Assembly (NCBI GenBank): GCA_028714035.1
Contig: JAQTNA010000006.1
Location: 62,001-126,000, forward strand
DNA length: 64,000 bases
Direction: 5' to 3'
DNA from: Rhodocyclaceae bacterium
Lineage (GTDB): Bacteria > Pseudomonadota > Gammaproteobacteria > Burkholderiales > Rhodocyclaceae
Shown: piece by piece, positions 49,652 to 58,388 of the stretch
Numbering within the stretch: the stretch's first letter is position 1
Layout: every line of letters starts with the position of its first letter
Translations under genes and position numbers: made by a program
The notes under the pieces: model-generated
What the model was told of the DNA's origin: nothing
Databases searched by the model: none
The model's input: the letters and a program-made list of their open reading frames with translations, nothing else

Positions 49652-50812
49652 TCACTTTGAAGGGCTAGGATACTTGCTCTTGCAGGCGGCGGCTGCCAGT
49701 CCCGCCAGGCCGCCTGCCAGCAGGAGCAGACTAGCCGGTTCAGGGGCCTGGGCCGGCCCGGCATCCCGGGTCAGGATAAACGGAATGTAGTTATTGGTGA
49801 TGCCGACGATGTAGTTGCCGTTTTCGCTGATGCCATAGGCTTCCGTCAGGAAGGTCTGCCCGCCGGGAAGGCCGCCGACCACGTTGGGATCATTCAGGTC
49901 CACGATACTGTTCTGATACAGGAAGGCGTGGGCTTGTCCATTGGATGCGATGGAAGAACCGACCACCATGTTCAGGTCGTTTATGGCGTAGGCGCCCCGG
50001 TTGGTCTGGCCGCCGATGAAGCCGAAACCGATCTGAGTCATTCCGCCCCCAGGTGTCCACAGGAAGGGGGCAACATTAAGGACGGGGTCCGAGGACCAGC
50101 CCACGATCCAGCCGTTGTTGTTGATGTCGTAGGCTCCGCTGTGGCCGTAGTCGGCGACCAAAGTCCCCAGGTTGTGCCAGGTGCCGTCGTAATAGGAAGC
50201 CGTGGTGGTGGCGAGGCCCACCAAGGATTTGCCTGCCACCGTTCCCGCGTTGTTGATGCCGTAGCCGTAGCCCGTGTTCTGGTAGCCGGCATCCAGGGCG
50301 CCCAGGTCGTTCCAGGCGCCGTTATAGGTGGCCGCATGGGTATAGCCACTGCCGTTGGTGCTCCAACCGGCAATGACGCCATTGTCGTTGATGGCATACC
50401 CCTGGCTGTTGGCGCCGCCGGAGGTGCCCAGGTTGGTCATCACGCCGCCGGCGGGCGCGCTGAACGCCCGGTAATAACCCTGGGCGTTCCAGGACCAGCC
50501 GGCGATGTCGCCGTTGTTGTTGATAGCATGGGCCTCGGCTCGCGCGCCATCGTTGTTTCCGGCCAGGCTGCCCAGGTCCACGACGTTCGTCAGCGAGGTC
50601 CACTCTGCCGCATGCACGTAATTGTTCGTGCCCACATAACTCCAGCCCACGGCCACGCCGCTGTCATTGACACCATAGGCGCCGCCCGAGTAGGTGCTAC
50701 CGCCAATGAGAGGCAGTGCATGGTATTGGTAAGTGACGGCTTGGGCGCCGGAGGAGACGGTCAGGAGGGTGCCCAGGGCCAGAAGAAAACAGGCAGTTTT
50801 GTTCGGTTTCAT
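49652..50812 (-). CDS. PEP-CTERM protein with HAF repeats
   Basis: A 386-residue exported protein. The signal peptide ends after AQA (about 26). The body is a series of HAF-type repeats with recurring YAINDNGVIAGWS, YGINNAGTVAG and YDINNNGWIVGWS units, Asn- and Gly-rich. The C-terminal sorting signal is APEPASLLLLAGGLAGLAAAAC followed by a lysine. An exosortase elsewhere should process it for the cell surface or matrix. The start at 50812 is preferred over 50818 because AAGGA would otherwise touch the start codon. No exosortase gene is in the window. Its function is unknown. Confidence 0.88.
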   Translation of the reverse strand: MKPNKTACFLLALGTLLTVSSGAQAVTYQYHALPLIGGSTYSGGAYGVNDSGVAVGWSYVGTNNYVHAAEWTSLTNVVDLGSLAGNNDGARAEAHAINNNGDIAGWSWNAQGYYRAFSAPAGGVMTNLGTSGGANSQGYAINDNGVIAGWSTNGSGYTHAATYNGAWNDLGALDAGYQNTGYGYGINNAGTVAGKSLVGLATTTASYYDGTWHNLGTLVADYGHSGAYDINNNGWIVGWSSDPVLNVAPFLWTPGGGMTQIGFGFIGGQTNRGAYAINDLNMVVGSSIASNGQAHAFLYQNSIVDLNDPNVVGGLPGGQTFLTEAYGISENGNYIVGITNNYIPFILTRDAGPAQAPEPASLLLLAGGLAGLAAAACKSKYPSPSK

Positions 50813-51287
50813 TTGCATTTCCTTTCCATTTGCGCGCCGCTGTCCGGTTTTGTGCCGGCTTCACAAGCCATTTCATGCAATTAGGAAAACGGTACAAATT
50901 ACTACTGCGGTGGCCAGGCATTTCCCGCCATCCTGACCATGGAAATTCCGTTGCAGGCGGGATAGGAGTTTCTTGGAGGCCGATCGCCGCGAGGATGAAC
51001 CCTTCTCTCTCTGTGGCCGGGGTTGGCACAGTTTCGACCAGTCTAGTATTCGACATATGGGAAGTCAAAGTCATTTCTTCTTCGACGATTCCTTCCCGGG
51101 AATGTCTGGCAGAAATCCATTACCAGCTGATAATAATCAGAAAAATGTCAGGATGCGCCATGACGAGTGTCAAATGGCGCGCCAGGGTACGGAAAAATGC
51201 GGCGTGCCTTTGCGCTCGTGGTTTCGCCCATATACACTGCCTCGAAGGCCTTACCTCATACCGTGCGGCACGATCTCGGAATACATC
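50813..51287. other. 475-base intergenic region upstream of the PEP-CTERM and DUF1330 genes
   Basis: Divergent spacer. It has AT-richer patches and open frames that lack ribosome sites or family features. A weak TATACA-type -10 lies near 51232 ahead of the DUF1330 gene. No tRNA, known RNA element or clear palindrome was recognised. Confidence 0.5.
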
Positions 51288-51584
51288 ATGAGTGACACAG
51301 CATCTGCCTACGTCATCGGCCACATCAAGATAAAGGATGCGGCCAAGTGGGACGAGTACCGTAGCCGGGTACCGGCGACGCTCGCGCCCTGGGGCGCGGA
51401 ACTGGTGCTGCGGGGCAAATTGGCCTCGGTGCTGGCCGGGGACCATCCCTATTCCGACACGGTGGTCATCCGCTTTCCCGACCTGCGGGCGGTCAACGGC
51501 TGGTACGCCTCGCCGGCCTACCAGGCATTGATTCCGCTGCGAGCCGAGGCGGCCGATCTGGTCTTGCTCGGCTACGAGGCTTAA
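51288..51584 (+). CDS. DUF1330 family protein
   Basis: A 98-residue small ferredoxin-like-fold protein: AYVIGHIKIKDAAKWDEYRSRVPATL, then GDHPYSDTVVIRFPDLRAVNGWYASPAYQALIPLR, the usual DUF1330 pattern. The start at 51288 is the only one that gives a family-like N-terminus. No partner gene was recognised and the function is unknown. Confidence 0.88.
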   Translation: MSDTASAYVIGHIKIKDAAKWDEYRSRVPATLAPWGAELVLRGKLASVLAGDHPYSDTVVIRFPDLRAVNGWYASPAYQALIPLRAEAADLVLLGYEA

Positions 51585-51612
51585 AACCGCTGCGACAGCA
51601 GCGCCGGACTTC

Positions 51613-51966
51613 TCAACCGCTGTCCGGTCGCTCAACCAGGATTGGCGCCCCGTTTCTGACGTAAATCTCTTTCCCCACCCGGTCAATATGGGCGGTCAGA
51701 TCAGGATTCCCAATCTGGCAGTATTGGGACAAATCCACACAATAGGGCAGGAGCAGGTCGTCAATCTGGTCCTGTATCTGCATGAACTCGGCGAACGGCA
51801 TCTCGTCGCCCTTGGTGGTCAGGTCTATGTCCGAGCCGGGACGGTAGTTGCCCTTGGCGCGGGAGCCGTAGATCAGCACGCAGGTAATGGCGGCGTGTCG
51901 AGCGAACACACTCCTGAGCTTCTCCAGCGTTGCCGGTGGCAAGCCGAAGGGCTGTTCGCCACTCAT
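51613..51966 (-). CDS. minimal nucleotidyltransferase (MntA-type antitoxin)
   Basis: A 117-residue MNT protein. The signature is VLIYGSRAKGNYRPGSDIDL, with the two metal-binding aspartates of DID. In HEPN/MNT pairs the MNT protein AMPylates the HEPN toxin and silences it. It overlaps the upstream HEPN gene by four bases. Confidence 0.88.
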   Translation of the reverse strand: MSGEQPFGLPPATLEKLRSVFARHAAITCVLIYGSRAKGNYRPGSDIDLTTKGDEMPFAEFMQIQDQIDDLLLPYCVDLSQYCQIGNPDLTAHIDRVGKEIYVRNGAPILVERPDSG

Positions 51967-52370
51967 GGCAGGTATTTTTCCATTTCCGCCTTCAGTGCGA
52001 CAAAGAGCGGAAAGTAGTGTTGGAAGATCGCCTGCACCAATTGTTCGGCCGTGGCCTCATCATAGGTGTGGGAGGAGATATTCCGGCTCTGGATCATGGC
52101 CATCCATTGTTCGCCGTCGGTGATGAGTTGCACCTTGAAGGCTTCGCGGGTGGCATCCTTCGAGCCCTTGATGTCCTGATTGCCCTGGTCTTGCAGGTAG
52201 TCCTTCAGCACGTTCCAGGCGAGTTCATGGGTAAATTCGAAGGCCTGGATCACGCCCTGTTTCTCCAGGGGAGTCAGCGGCCGCTGACGGCTCAACGCCG
52301 CCGCGTCCTCCAGGCGCGCCAGAGCCTTCCCGTAGCTGGAAAAACGTTGTTGCCAGCGAAGGTCGTTCAT
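51963..52370 (-). CDS. HEPN-domain toxin (HepT/HI0074 family)
   Basis: A 135-residue helical protein of the nucleotidyltransferase-partner family. The N-terminus DLRWQQRFSSYGKALARLEDA and the middle TPLEKQGVIQAFEFTHELAWNVLKDYL are typical. The HEPN RNase motif R-x4-H is present as RNISSH, followed by TY. It is translated ahead of the MNT antitoxin in one operon. Confidence 0.88.
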   Translation of the reverse strand: MNDLRWQQRFSSYGKALARLEDAAALSRQRPLTPLEKQGVIQAFEFTHELAWNVLKDYLQDQGNQDIKGSKDATREAFKVQLITDGEQWMAMIQSRNISSHTYDEATAEQLVQAIFQHYFPLFVALKAEMEKYLP

Positions 52371-52398
52371 CCCCAGCCCCTAGTCCCTAACCGCTGTT

Positions 52399-54567
52399 TC
52401 ACTTCACCCGCATCCCCGGTTGCGCGCCTTCGTCTGGAGAGAGGATGAAGAGGCCAGGGCCTTCGCCCGAGGCGGCGAGCACCATGCCCTCAGACATGCC
52501 GAACTTCATCTTGCGCGGCGCGAGGTTGGCCACCATGACCGTCAGGCGTCCCACCAGGGTGGCGGGATCGTAGGCGGACTTGATGCCGGCGAATACCTGG
52601 CGCGGCTTCTCCTCGCCGATGTCGAGGGTCAGTTTCAGGAGCTTGGCGGCGCCTTCCACATGCTCCGCGTTCACGATGCGCGCGATGCGCAGGTCCAGCT
52701 TTGAAAAATCGTCAATCCCGATTTCCGGGCTGAGCGGCCCGCCGCTCAGCCCGCACGACGCTCCCTCTCCCATTCCGGGAGAGGGCCGGGGAGAGGGCGG
52801 CTCCCCGGCTGCCTGGGCAACGTGTTGCTGATGCTCGGCGTGGCGTTGTTGACTCTCTGCCGCCTTGGGAGGCACGACGGCCGGCGCAGTGGGGGCAAGC
52901 GACTCCCGGTTGGCTTCCACGAGAGCCTCCACCTGCTTGGGGTCGAGACGGGTCATGAGGTGTTTGTAGTCGTTGATGCGGTGGCCTTCGGGCAGGGGCG
53001 TGGCGACATCGCTCCAGGAGAGCGGCGGCACGGCCAGGAAGGTCTCCACCTCGGCGGCAAGCTTGGGCAGCACGGGCTTGAGATACAGGGTGAGCAGGCG
53101 GAACATCTCCAGGGCCTCGGTGCACACGGCATGCAGCTCGGCTTCCCGGCCTTCCTGCTTGGCCATGACCCAGGGTGCGGCGTTGGCAATGTAGCCGTTG
53201 GCCTGGTCGGCCAGGAGCATCACTTCCCGTAGCGCCCGGGCGAAATCCCGCTGTTCGAAGCACTCCTGGATCAAGGTTGCCGCGCCGCGCAGGGCCATAA
53301 CCACCTCGTTGGTACCCACGGCCGCCAGCTTGCCTTCAAAGCGCTTGCTCACGAATCCCGCACAGCGGCTGGCGATATTGATGTACTTGCCCACCAGGTC
53401 GGAATTCACCCGCGCCACGAAATCCGTGAGGTTCAGGTCCAGGTCTTCCATGCTGCCGTTCAACTTCGCCGCATAGTAGTAGCGCAGCCATTCCGGGTTG
53501 AGATTCTGCTTCAGGTAGCTCTCGGCGGTGATGAAGGTGCCGCGGCTCTTGGACATCTTGGCGCCGTCCACGGTGAGGAAACCGTGGGCGAAGATCTTGG
53601 TCGGCACCCGGTAGCCGGCGTGTTCCAGCATGGCGGGCCAGAACAGGGCGTGGAAGTAGAGGATGTCCTTGCCGATGAAGTGGTACATCTCCGCGTCCGA
53701 CCCCGGCCGGGTGTAGGTGTTCTCATCCAGGCCGGGGGTGCGGGCGGCGAGATTGCGCAGGCTGCCGAAATAGCCGATGGGGGCATCCAGCCAGACGTAG
53801 AAGAACTTGCCCGGGGCTCCCGGAATCTGGAAGCCGAAGTAGGGTGAATCCCGGGAGATGTCCCAGTCGGAGAGCTTGTCCTCACCCTCGGCGCCCAACC
53901 ATTCCTGCATCTTGTTCGCGGCTTCCGGCTGAAGCACGCCCTCGCGGCGGGTGAATTCGCGCAGGAAGGCCTGGCAGCGGGCATCGGACAGGCGGAAGAA
54001 ATGGTGCTCGGAAGCGCGCATGACCGGCTTGGCCCCGGATACGGCGGAATAGGGATCCTTCAGGTCGGACGGCGTGTAGGCCGCGCCGCAGGATTCGCAG
54101 TTGTCGCCGTACTGATCCTTGGCGCCGCACTTGGGGCACTCGCCCTTGATGAAGCGGTCGGGCAGGAACATCTCCTTCACCGGGTCGTAGTACTGCTCGA
54201 TGGAGCGCACCTCGATCAGGCCGGCAGCCTTCAGTTGGGTGTAGATGTCCTCGCAGAACCAGCGGTTCTCGTCCGAGTGGGTGGTGTAATAATTGTCGAA
54301 GTTCACCAGAAAACCGGCGAAGTCCCGGCTATGCTCGCCATGTACCCGGTTGATTAGCTCTTCCGGGGTAATGCCTTCCTTCTCGGCGCGCAGCATGATG
54401 GGCGTGCCGTGGGTGTCGTCGGCGCAGACATATTGGCAGTCGTGCCCTTGCATTTTCTGGAAGCGCACCCAGATGTCGGTCTGTATGTATTCCACCAGAT
54501 GACCCAGGTGGATGGCGCCATTGGCGTAAGGCAGGGCGCTGGTGACGAGAATCTTGCGGCGGTTCAT
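52399..54567 (-). CDS. metG: methionyl-tRNA synthetase
   Basis: Class I synthetase of 722 residues charging tRNA-Met. The N-terminus has [13 protein letters not shown] with the HIGH-type HLGH. The zinc knuckle is [17 protein letters not shown]. The KMSKS loop reads KMSKSRGTF. An alpha-helical anticodon domain follows, then a C-terminal tRNA-binding domain from about residue 620 ([21 protein letters not shown]). The linker before that domain contains [12 protein letters not shown] and neighbouring residues encoded by an inserted palindromic repeat. The start at 54567 replaces a longer, unsupported frame. Confidence 0.97.
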   Translation of the reverse strand: MNRRKILVTSALPYANGAIHLGHLVEYIQTDIWVRFQKMQGHDCQYVCADDTHGTPIMLRAEKEGITPEELINRVHGEHSRDFAGFLVNFDNYYTTHSDENRWFCEDIYTQLKAAGLIEVRSIEQYYDPVKEMFLPDRFIKGECPKCGAKDQYGDNCESCGAAYTPSDLKDPYSAVSGAKPVMRASEHHFFRLSDARCQAFLREFTRREGVLQPEAANKMQEWLGAEGEDKLSDWDISRDSPYFGFQIPGAPGKFFYVWLDAPIGYFGSLRNLAARTPGLDENTYTRPGSDAEMYHFIGKDILYFHALFWPAMLEHAGYRVPTKIFAHGFLTVDGAKMSKSRGTFITAESYLKQNLNPEWLRYYYAAKLNGSMEDLDLNLTDFVARVNSDLVGKYINIASRCAGFVSKRFEGKLAAVGTNEVVMALRGAATLIQECFEQRDFARALREVMLLADQANGYIANAAPWVMAKQEGREAELHAVCTEALEMFRLLTLYLKPVLPKLAAEVETFLAVPPLSWSDVATPLPEGHRINDYKHLMTRLDPKQVEALVEANRESLAPTAPAVVPPKAAESQQRHAEHQQHVAQAAGEPPSPRPSPGMGEGASCGLSGGPLSPEIGIDDFSKLDLRIARIVNAEHVEGAAKLLKLTLDIGEEKPRQVFAGIKSAYDPATLVGRLTVMVANLAPRKMKFGMSEGMVLAASGEGPGLFILSPDEGAQPGMRVK
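52729..52798. repeat. palindromic element inserted in frame in the metG linker
   Basis: Two perfect palindromes are adjacent. GCTGAGCGGC, CC, GCCGCTCAGC lies at 52729-52750. CCCTCTCCC, five bases, GGGAGAGGG lies at 52763-52785. A further GGGGAGAGGGCGG follows. Together they encode about 24 residues between two conserved MetG domains. Confidence 0.75.
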
Positions 54568-54720
54568 GAGCTTGGCCGGATATGTGCGGGAAAACCGGCA
54601 TTCTAGCAGTGGCGACGCTCCGGGAAGCCAAAAGACCGACTTCGAACCACTGGATTCACTATTTCCGGGCGGCAGAAGACCTGCCCGATCTATCAACCCC
54701 AAAGTAAAGCAGGAGACAGC

Positions 54721-55809
54721 ATGAGCATTACGGAAGCCCAGGTCCAGGCAGCCCTGAAGGACGTGATTGACCCCAATACCGGCAAGGATTTCATCAGCAC
54801 CCGTTCCGCGAAGAACATCCGCGTCAATGGCCCGGATGTGTCCGTGGATATCGAACTGGGCTACCCGGCCAAGAGCCAGGTGGAAAAGCTCGGCGGCCTG
54901 CTGGCGGCGCGCCTCTCTCAGATTCCCGGCATCGGCGAAGTCAGCCTGAACATCTATTCCAAGATCGTTTCTCACGCGGTGCAGCAGGGCGTGAAGCTGG
55001 TTCCCGGCGTGAAGAACATCATCGCCGTCGCCAGCGGCAAGGGCGGCGTGGGCAAGAGCACGACCGCCGTGAACCTGGCCCTGGCGCTCGCCGCCGAAGG
55101 CGCCACGGTCGGCATGCTGGACGCGGACATTTACGGCCCCTCGCTACCCCACATGCTGGGCATCACCGAGCAGCCGGAATCGGCCGACGGCCAGAGCCTG
55201 GAGCCCATGGAGGCCTACGGCCTGCAAGCCATGTCCATCGGCTTCCTGGTGGATGTGGAGACGCCCATGGTCTGGCGTGGCCCCATGGTGACCCAGGCCC
55301 TGGAGCAGCTCCTGGCCGACACGCGCTGGAAGGATCTGGACTATCTGGTGGTGGATATGCCCCCCGGCACGGGCGACGTGCAACTGACCCTGGCGCAGAA
55401 GGTGCCCGTCACCGGTGCCGTGATCGTCACCACGCCCCAGGACATCGCCCTGATTGACGCCCGTAAGGGCTTGAAGATGTTCGAGAAGGTGGGCATCCCC
55501 ATCCTGGGCATCGTGGAGAACATGAGCATCCACATCTGTTCCAAGTGCGGCCACGAAGAACACATCTTCGGCAGCGGCGGCGCCGCCCGCATGGCTTCCG
55601 ACTACTCCGTGGAACAACTGGGCGAGCTGCCCCTGGACATGGCCATCCGCCAGGAGACCGATTCCGGCAAGCCCACGGTGGTGGCCAATCCGGATGGCCG
55701 GGTCGCGGAAATCTATCGTGACATCGCCCGCCGCGTGGCCGTGAAGATCGCCGAGAAGGCCCGCGACATGACCTCCAAGTTCCCCAACATCGTGGTGCAG
55801 AACACCTGA
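54721..55809 (+). CDS. apbC: Mrp/ApbC iron-sulfur cluster carrier ATPase
   Basis: Carries and transfers [4Fe-4S] clusters in the cytoplasm. The 362-residue protein starts with a MIP18-like domain ([21 protein letters not shown]). The P-loop is [11 protein letters not shown] (103-113). [16 protein letters not shown] is the switch region. The cluster-binding Cys273 and Cys276 are in CSKCGHE. AGGAGACAGC precedes the start. It has its own terminator and is divergent from metG. Confidence 0.94.
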   Translation: MSITEAQVQAALKDVIDPNTGKDFISTRSAKNIRVNGPDVSVDIELGYPAKSQVEKLGGLLAARLSQIPGIGEVSLNIYSKIVSHAVQQGVKLVPGVKNIIAVASGKGGVGKSTTAVNLALALAAEGATVGMLDADIYGPSLPHMLGITEQPESADGQSLEPMEAYGLQAMSIGFLVDVETPMVWRGPMVTQALEQLLADTRWKDLDYLVVDMPPGTGDVQLTLAQKVPVTGAVIVTTPQDIALIDARKGLKMFEKVGIPILGIVENMSIHICSKCGHEEHIFGSGGAARMASDYSVEQLGELPLDMAIRQETDSGKPTVVANPDGRVAEIYRDIARRVAVKIAEKARDMTSKFPNIVVQNT

Positions 55810-55846
55810 TGCGATGATCGGCGCGCTGCCCAAGCGCCAGTCCCTG

Positions 55847-55873
55847 AAGGCCCGCTCCTGGCGGGCCTTTTTG
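55847..55873 (+). terminator. intrinsic terminator after apbC
   Basis: AAGGCCCGC, a TCCTG loop, GCGGGCCTT and a T-run. Confidence 0.92.
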
Positions 55874-55887
55874 CGTCCGCCTTGACC

Positions 55888-55942
55888 TTATCCATACAAT
55901 AAAAACATCTGACTGGCGCTTATGGTTGCCCGCCGTTACATT
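55888..55942 (+). promoter_or_regulatory. putative CbbR-type box and promoter block of the first fbp gene
   Basis: TTAT-N7-ATAA (55888-55902) is a LysR-type palindrome. It is followed by a TGACTGGCGCTTATGG segment and TTACATT at fixed spacing. The same block with few changes precedes the second fbp gene at 57141-57195. CbbR is the expected regulator in autotrophic betaproteobacteria, but no cbbR gene is in the window. Confidence 0.55.
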
Positions 55943-55978
55943 GCGGTCATCGAGCAATCAATATTCAGGGAGCGGGAC

Positions 55979-57061
55979 ATGAGCGACGGACGCAAGACTT
56001 TGGCGCGGTACACCATCGAGGAAGAACACAAGCATCCGGGCGCCAGCGGCGATTTTTCCGGACTGCTGGACTCTGTGGCCACCTCGGTCAAGATCATTTC
56101 CCATCAACTCACCAAGGGTGCCCTGGTGGGTGCGTTGGGCAACGCCGGTTCGGGCGCCGATGTCAATGTTCAGGGCGAGGTGCAGAAGAAGCTGGACGTC
56201 GTCAGCAACGACGTGATGCTGAAGGAGAACGAGTGGACCGGCTACCTGGCGGGCATGGCGTCCGAGGAAATGGACGACGTGTACCATCTTCCGGCCCAGG
56301 TGCGCCGCGGCAAGTACCTGCTGGTGTTCGATCCCCTGGACGGCAGCTCCAACATTGACGTGAACCTGACCGTCGGCACCATCTTCTCCATCCTGAAGAG
56401 CCCCCGGCCGGGCGAAGATGCCACGGCCGAGGACTTCCTGCAGCCGGGCACGGAACAGGTGGCGGCGGGCCTGGCGCTCTACGGCCCTTCCACCATGCTG
56501 ATCCTGACCACCGGCGACGGCGTGGATGGCTTCACCCTGGACCGGGACATCGGCGACTTCGTCCTGACCCACCCGAAGTTGCGCATCCCGGAAGACACCA
56601 AGGAATTCGCCATCAACGCGTCCAACGAGCGTTTCTGGGAGCCCCCGGTGAAGCGCTATGTGTCCGAGTGCCTGGCCGGCAAGACCGGCCCCCGGGAGAA
56701 GGACTTCAACATGCGCTGGATCGCGTCCCTGGTGGCCGAGACCTTCCGCATCCTGACCCGCGGCGGCATCTTCATGTATCCCAAGGACAACAAGGATCCG
56801 AGCAAGGCGGGCCGTCTGCGCCTGATGTACGAGGCCAACCCCATCTCCTTCATGATCGAGCAGGCGGGCGGTCAGGCCAGTACCGGCCGGCAACGCATCA
56901 TGGACGTGGCGGCCACGGACCTGCACCAGCGTGTGCCCTTCATCTTCGGCTCGAAGAACGAGGTGGAACGCATCGTCCGCTACCACGAGGAAAGCGACCA
57001 GGGCGGGGACAAGGTCTTCAGTTCGCCCCTGTTCAGCTCGCGCTCGCTGTTCAAGGACTGA
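55979..57061 (+). CDS. fbp: fructose-1,6-bisphosphatase class I, active form
   Basis: Hydrolyses fructose-1,6-bisphosphate, and possibly sedoheptulose-1,7-bisphosphate, in the Calvin cycle and gluconeogenesis. It has 360 residues. Catalytic segments match the family: [11 protein letters not shown] (68-78), GMASEE (92-97), [11 protein letters not shown] with Asp118 and Asp121, [26 protein letters not shown] and the glutamate in LMYEANP. The start at 55979 follows GGGAGCGGGAC. It is first in the Calvin group but has its own terminator. Confidence 0.95.
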   Translation: MSDGRKTLARYTIEEEHKHPGASGDFSGLLDSVATSVKIISHQLTKGALVGALGNAGSGADVNVQGEVQKKLDVVSNDVMLKENEWTGYLAGMASEEMDDVYHLPAQVRRGKYLLVFDPLDGSSNIDVNLTVGTIFSILKSPRPGEDATAEDFLQPGTEQVAAGLALYGPSTMLILTTGDGVDGFTLDRDIGDFVLTHPKLRIPEDTKEFAINASNERFWEPPVKRYVSECLAGKTGPREKDFNMRWIASLVAETFRILTRGGIFMYPKDNKDPSKAGRLRLMYEANPISFMIEQAGGQASTGRQRIMDVAATDLHQRVPFIFGSKNEVERIVRYHEESDQGGDKVFSSPLFSSRSLFKD

Positions 57062-57073
57062 TCGCCCCGGCCT

Positions 57074-57104
57074 CCCGCCCCTCCCGCGGGGTGGCGGGTT
57101 TCTT
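57074..57104 (+). terminator. intrinsic terminator after the first fbp gene
   Basis: CCCGCC and GGCGGG with a GC-rich inner stem, followed by TTTCTT. It isolates the first fbp gene from the second. Confidence 0.65.
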
Positions 57105-57140
57105 CGCCCGGAGAGAGCGTGACCTAAGATTAGCCGGCGC

Positions 57141-57195
57141 TTATTTATATGATAAAAATAATTGACTGGTGCTTATGGGTGGGGGGCATTACATT
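57141..57195 (+). promoter_or_regulatory. putative CbbR-type box and promoter block of the second fbp-like gene
   Basis: TTAT-N7-ATAA at 57141-57155, then TGACTGGTGCTTATGG and TTACATT at exactly the spacing seen upstream of the first fbp gene. In the 23 bases after the palindrome 19 are identical between the two copies. The leader to the start at 57325 is about 130 bases and otherwise featureless. Confidence 0.55.
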
Positions 57196-57324
57196 TCCCC
57201 CTCTATAGGAGGCGAACTCCGATCAGCCCGAGGCCACAAGGCCACCAGGTTTCCCCAGGGAAAACCTCATGATGACGGGCGACGGGGTTCGATAATAATT
57301 AAACCAAAGGCGGAGCGAGACAAT

Positions 57325-58371
57325 ATGCAGGACGGTGCCATCACCCTGACGCAATTCATTGCCGAGGAGCAACGCCGCGTCCCCGGCGCGACCGGCGAGC
57401 TGTCCAGCTTGCTCAACAGTATTGCCACCGCCTGCAAGGTAATCGGCAATGCCGTCGCCAAGGGCGGGCTTTCCAGTTCCGACGAGGATGTCTGCAAGCA
57501 CCTGGAGTCGGTGGCCAACGGCGTCATGGTCCACTCCAGCCTGTGGGCGGGTCAGATCGCGGGCCTGGCCTCCGAGGATGAGGAAGGCATCACGCCTATC
57601 CCCAGCCACCTGCCCCGTGGCCGTTACCTGCTGGTGTTCGATCCCCTGAACGGTTCCGGGAATCTGGACATCAACTTCATGGCCGGCACCATTTTCTCCA
57701 TCCTGCGCGCTCCCGACTCCGCCCGGGAGGCGGTCATGGAGGATTTCCTCCAGCCGGGCGCCGAGCAGGTCTGTGCCGGCATGGTGCAGTACGGCGCTTC
57801 CACGCGCATGGTGCTCACGCTGGGCAACGGCGTGAATGGTTTCACCCTGGACCGCGACATCGGTGAGTTCATCCTCACCCAGCGCAGCATCACGGTGCCC
57901 GCTGAAGCTTCCACCTTCGCCATCAACGCTTCCAACGAGCGCTTCTGGGAACCCCCGGTCAAGCGCTATGTGGAAGAGTGCCTGGCGGGCAAGACCGGAC
58001 CCCGCGGTCGCGACTTCGGCATGCGTTGGGTGGCCTCCCTCGTGGCCGAGACCTACCGCGTGCTGATGCGCGGCGGCCTGTTCCTGTATCCCCTGGACGA
58101 AAAGACCCGCGACCAGGGCGGTCGCCTGGGTCTGCTGTACGAGGCCAACCCCATTTCCTTCATCATCGAGCAGGCGGGCGGCGCGGCCACCACCGGCCGC
58201 CAGAGGGTGATGGATGTGAAGCCCAAGGAATTGCATCAGCCCGTGCCCTTCATCTTCGGCTCCAAGGTCGAAGTGGAGCGCATCGCGCGTTACCACCAGG
58301 AATACCGGGACGGCACCGAACCCGAAGCGTTCGCCCAGCCCCTGTTCTCCTCCCGCTCCCTTTTCCGCTAA
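57325..58371 (+). CDS. fructose-1,6-bisphosphatase-like paralogue with altered active site
   Basis: A 348-residue class I FBPase homologue. It keeps the substrate side ([33 protein letters not shown] and [10 protein letters not shown] at the end). It differs where chemistry happens: [11 protein letters not shown] of the paralogue reads VCKHLESVANG, and [11 protein letters not shown] reads FDPLNGSGNLD. The aspartate equivalent to metal-binding Asp121 is therefore Asn109, Asp74 is Glu, and the SND aspartate is Gly. It may be inactive, regulatory or of changed specificity. The start at 57325 has GGAGCGAGA upstream. prk follows after 17 bases, so both are likely one transcript. Confidence 0.9.
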   Translation: MQDGAITLTQFIAEEQRRVPGATGELSSLLNSIATACKVIGNAVAKGGLSSSDEDVCKHLESVANGVMVHSSLWAGQIAGLASEDEEGITPIPSHLPRGRYLLVFDPLNGSGNLDINFMAGTIFSILRAPDSAREAVMEDFLQPGAEQVCAGMVQYGASTRMVLTLGNGVNGFTLDRDIGEFILTQRSITVPAEASTFAINASNERFWEPPVKRYVEECLAGKTGPRGRDFGMRWVASLVAETYRVLMRGGLFLYPLDEKTRDQGGRLGLLYEANPISFIIEQAGGAATTGRQRVMDVKPKELHQPVPFIFGSKVEVERIARYHQEYRDGTEPEAFAQPLFSSRSLFR

Positions 58372-58388
58372 TCTCTTTCGGAGGCACC

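Noticed and set aside
50830-51291. A 153-codon plus-strand frame upstream of the DUF1330 gene
   Set aside because: No ribosome site, no recognisable domain, and composition unlike neighbouring genes.
55911-55930. Sigma-54 promoter suggested by TGGCGC and TTGC before the first fbp gene
   Set aside because: The GG-to-GC spacing is 11 rather than 10, and the second copy lacks the GC element.
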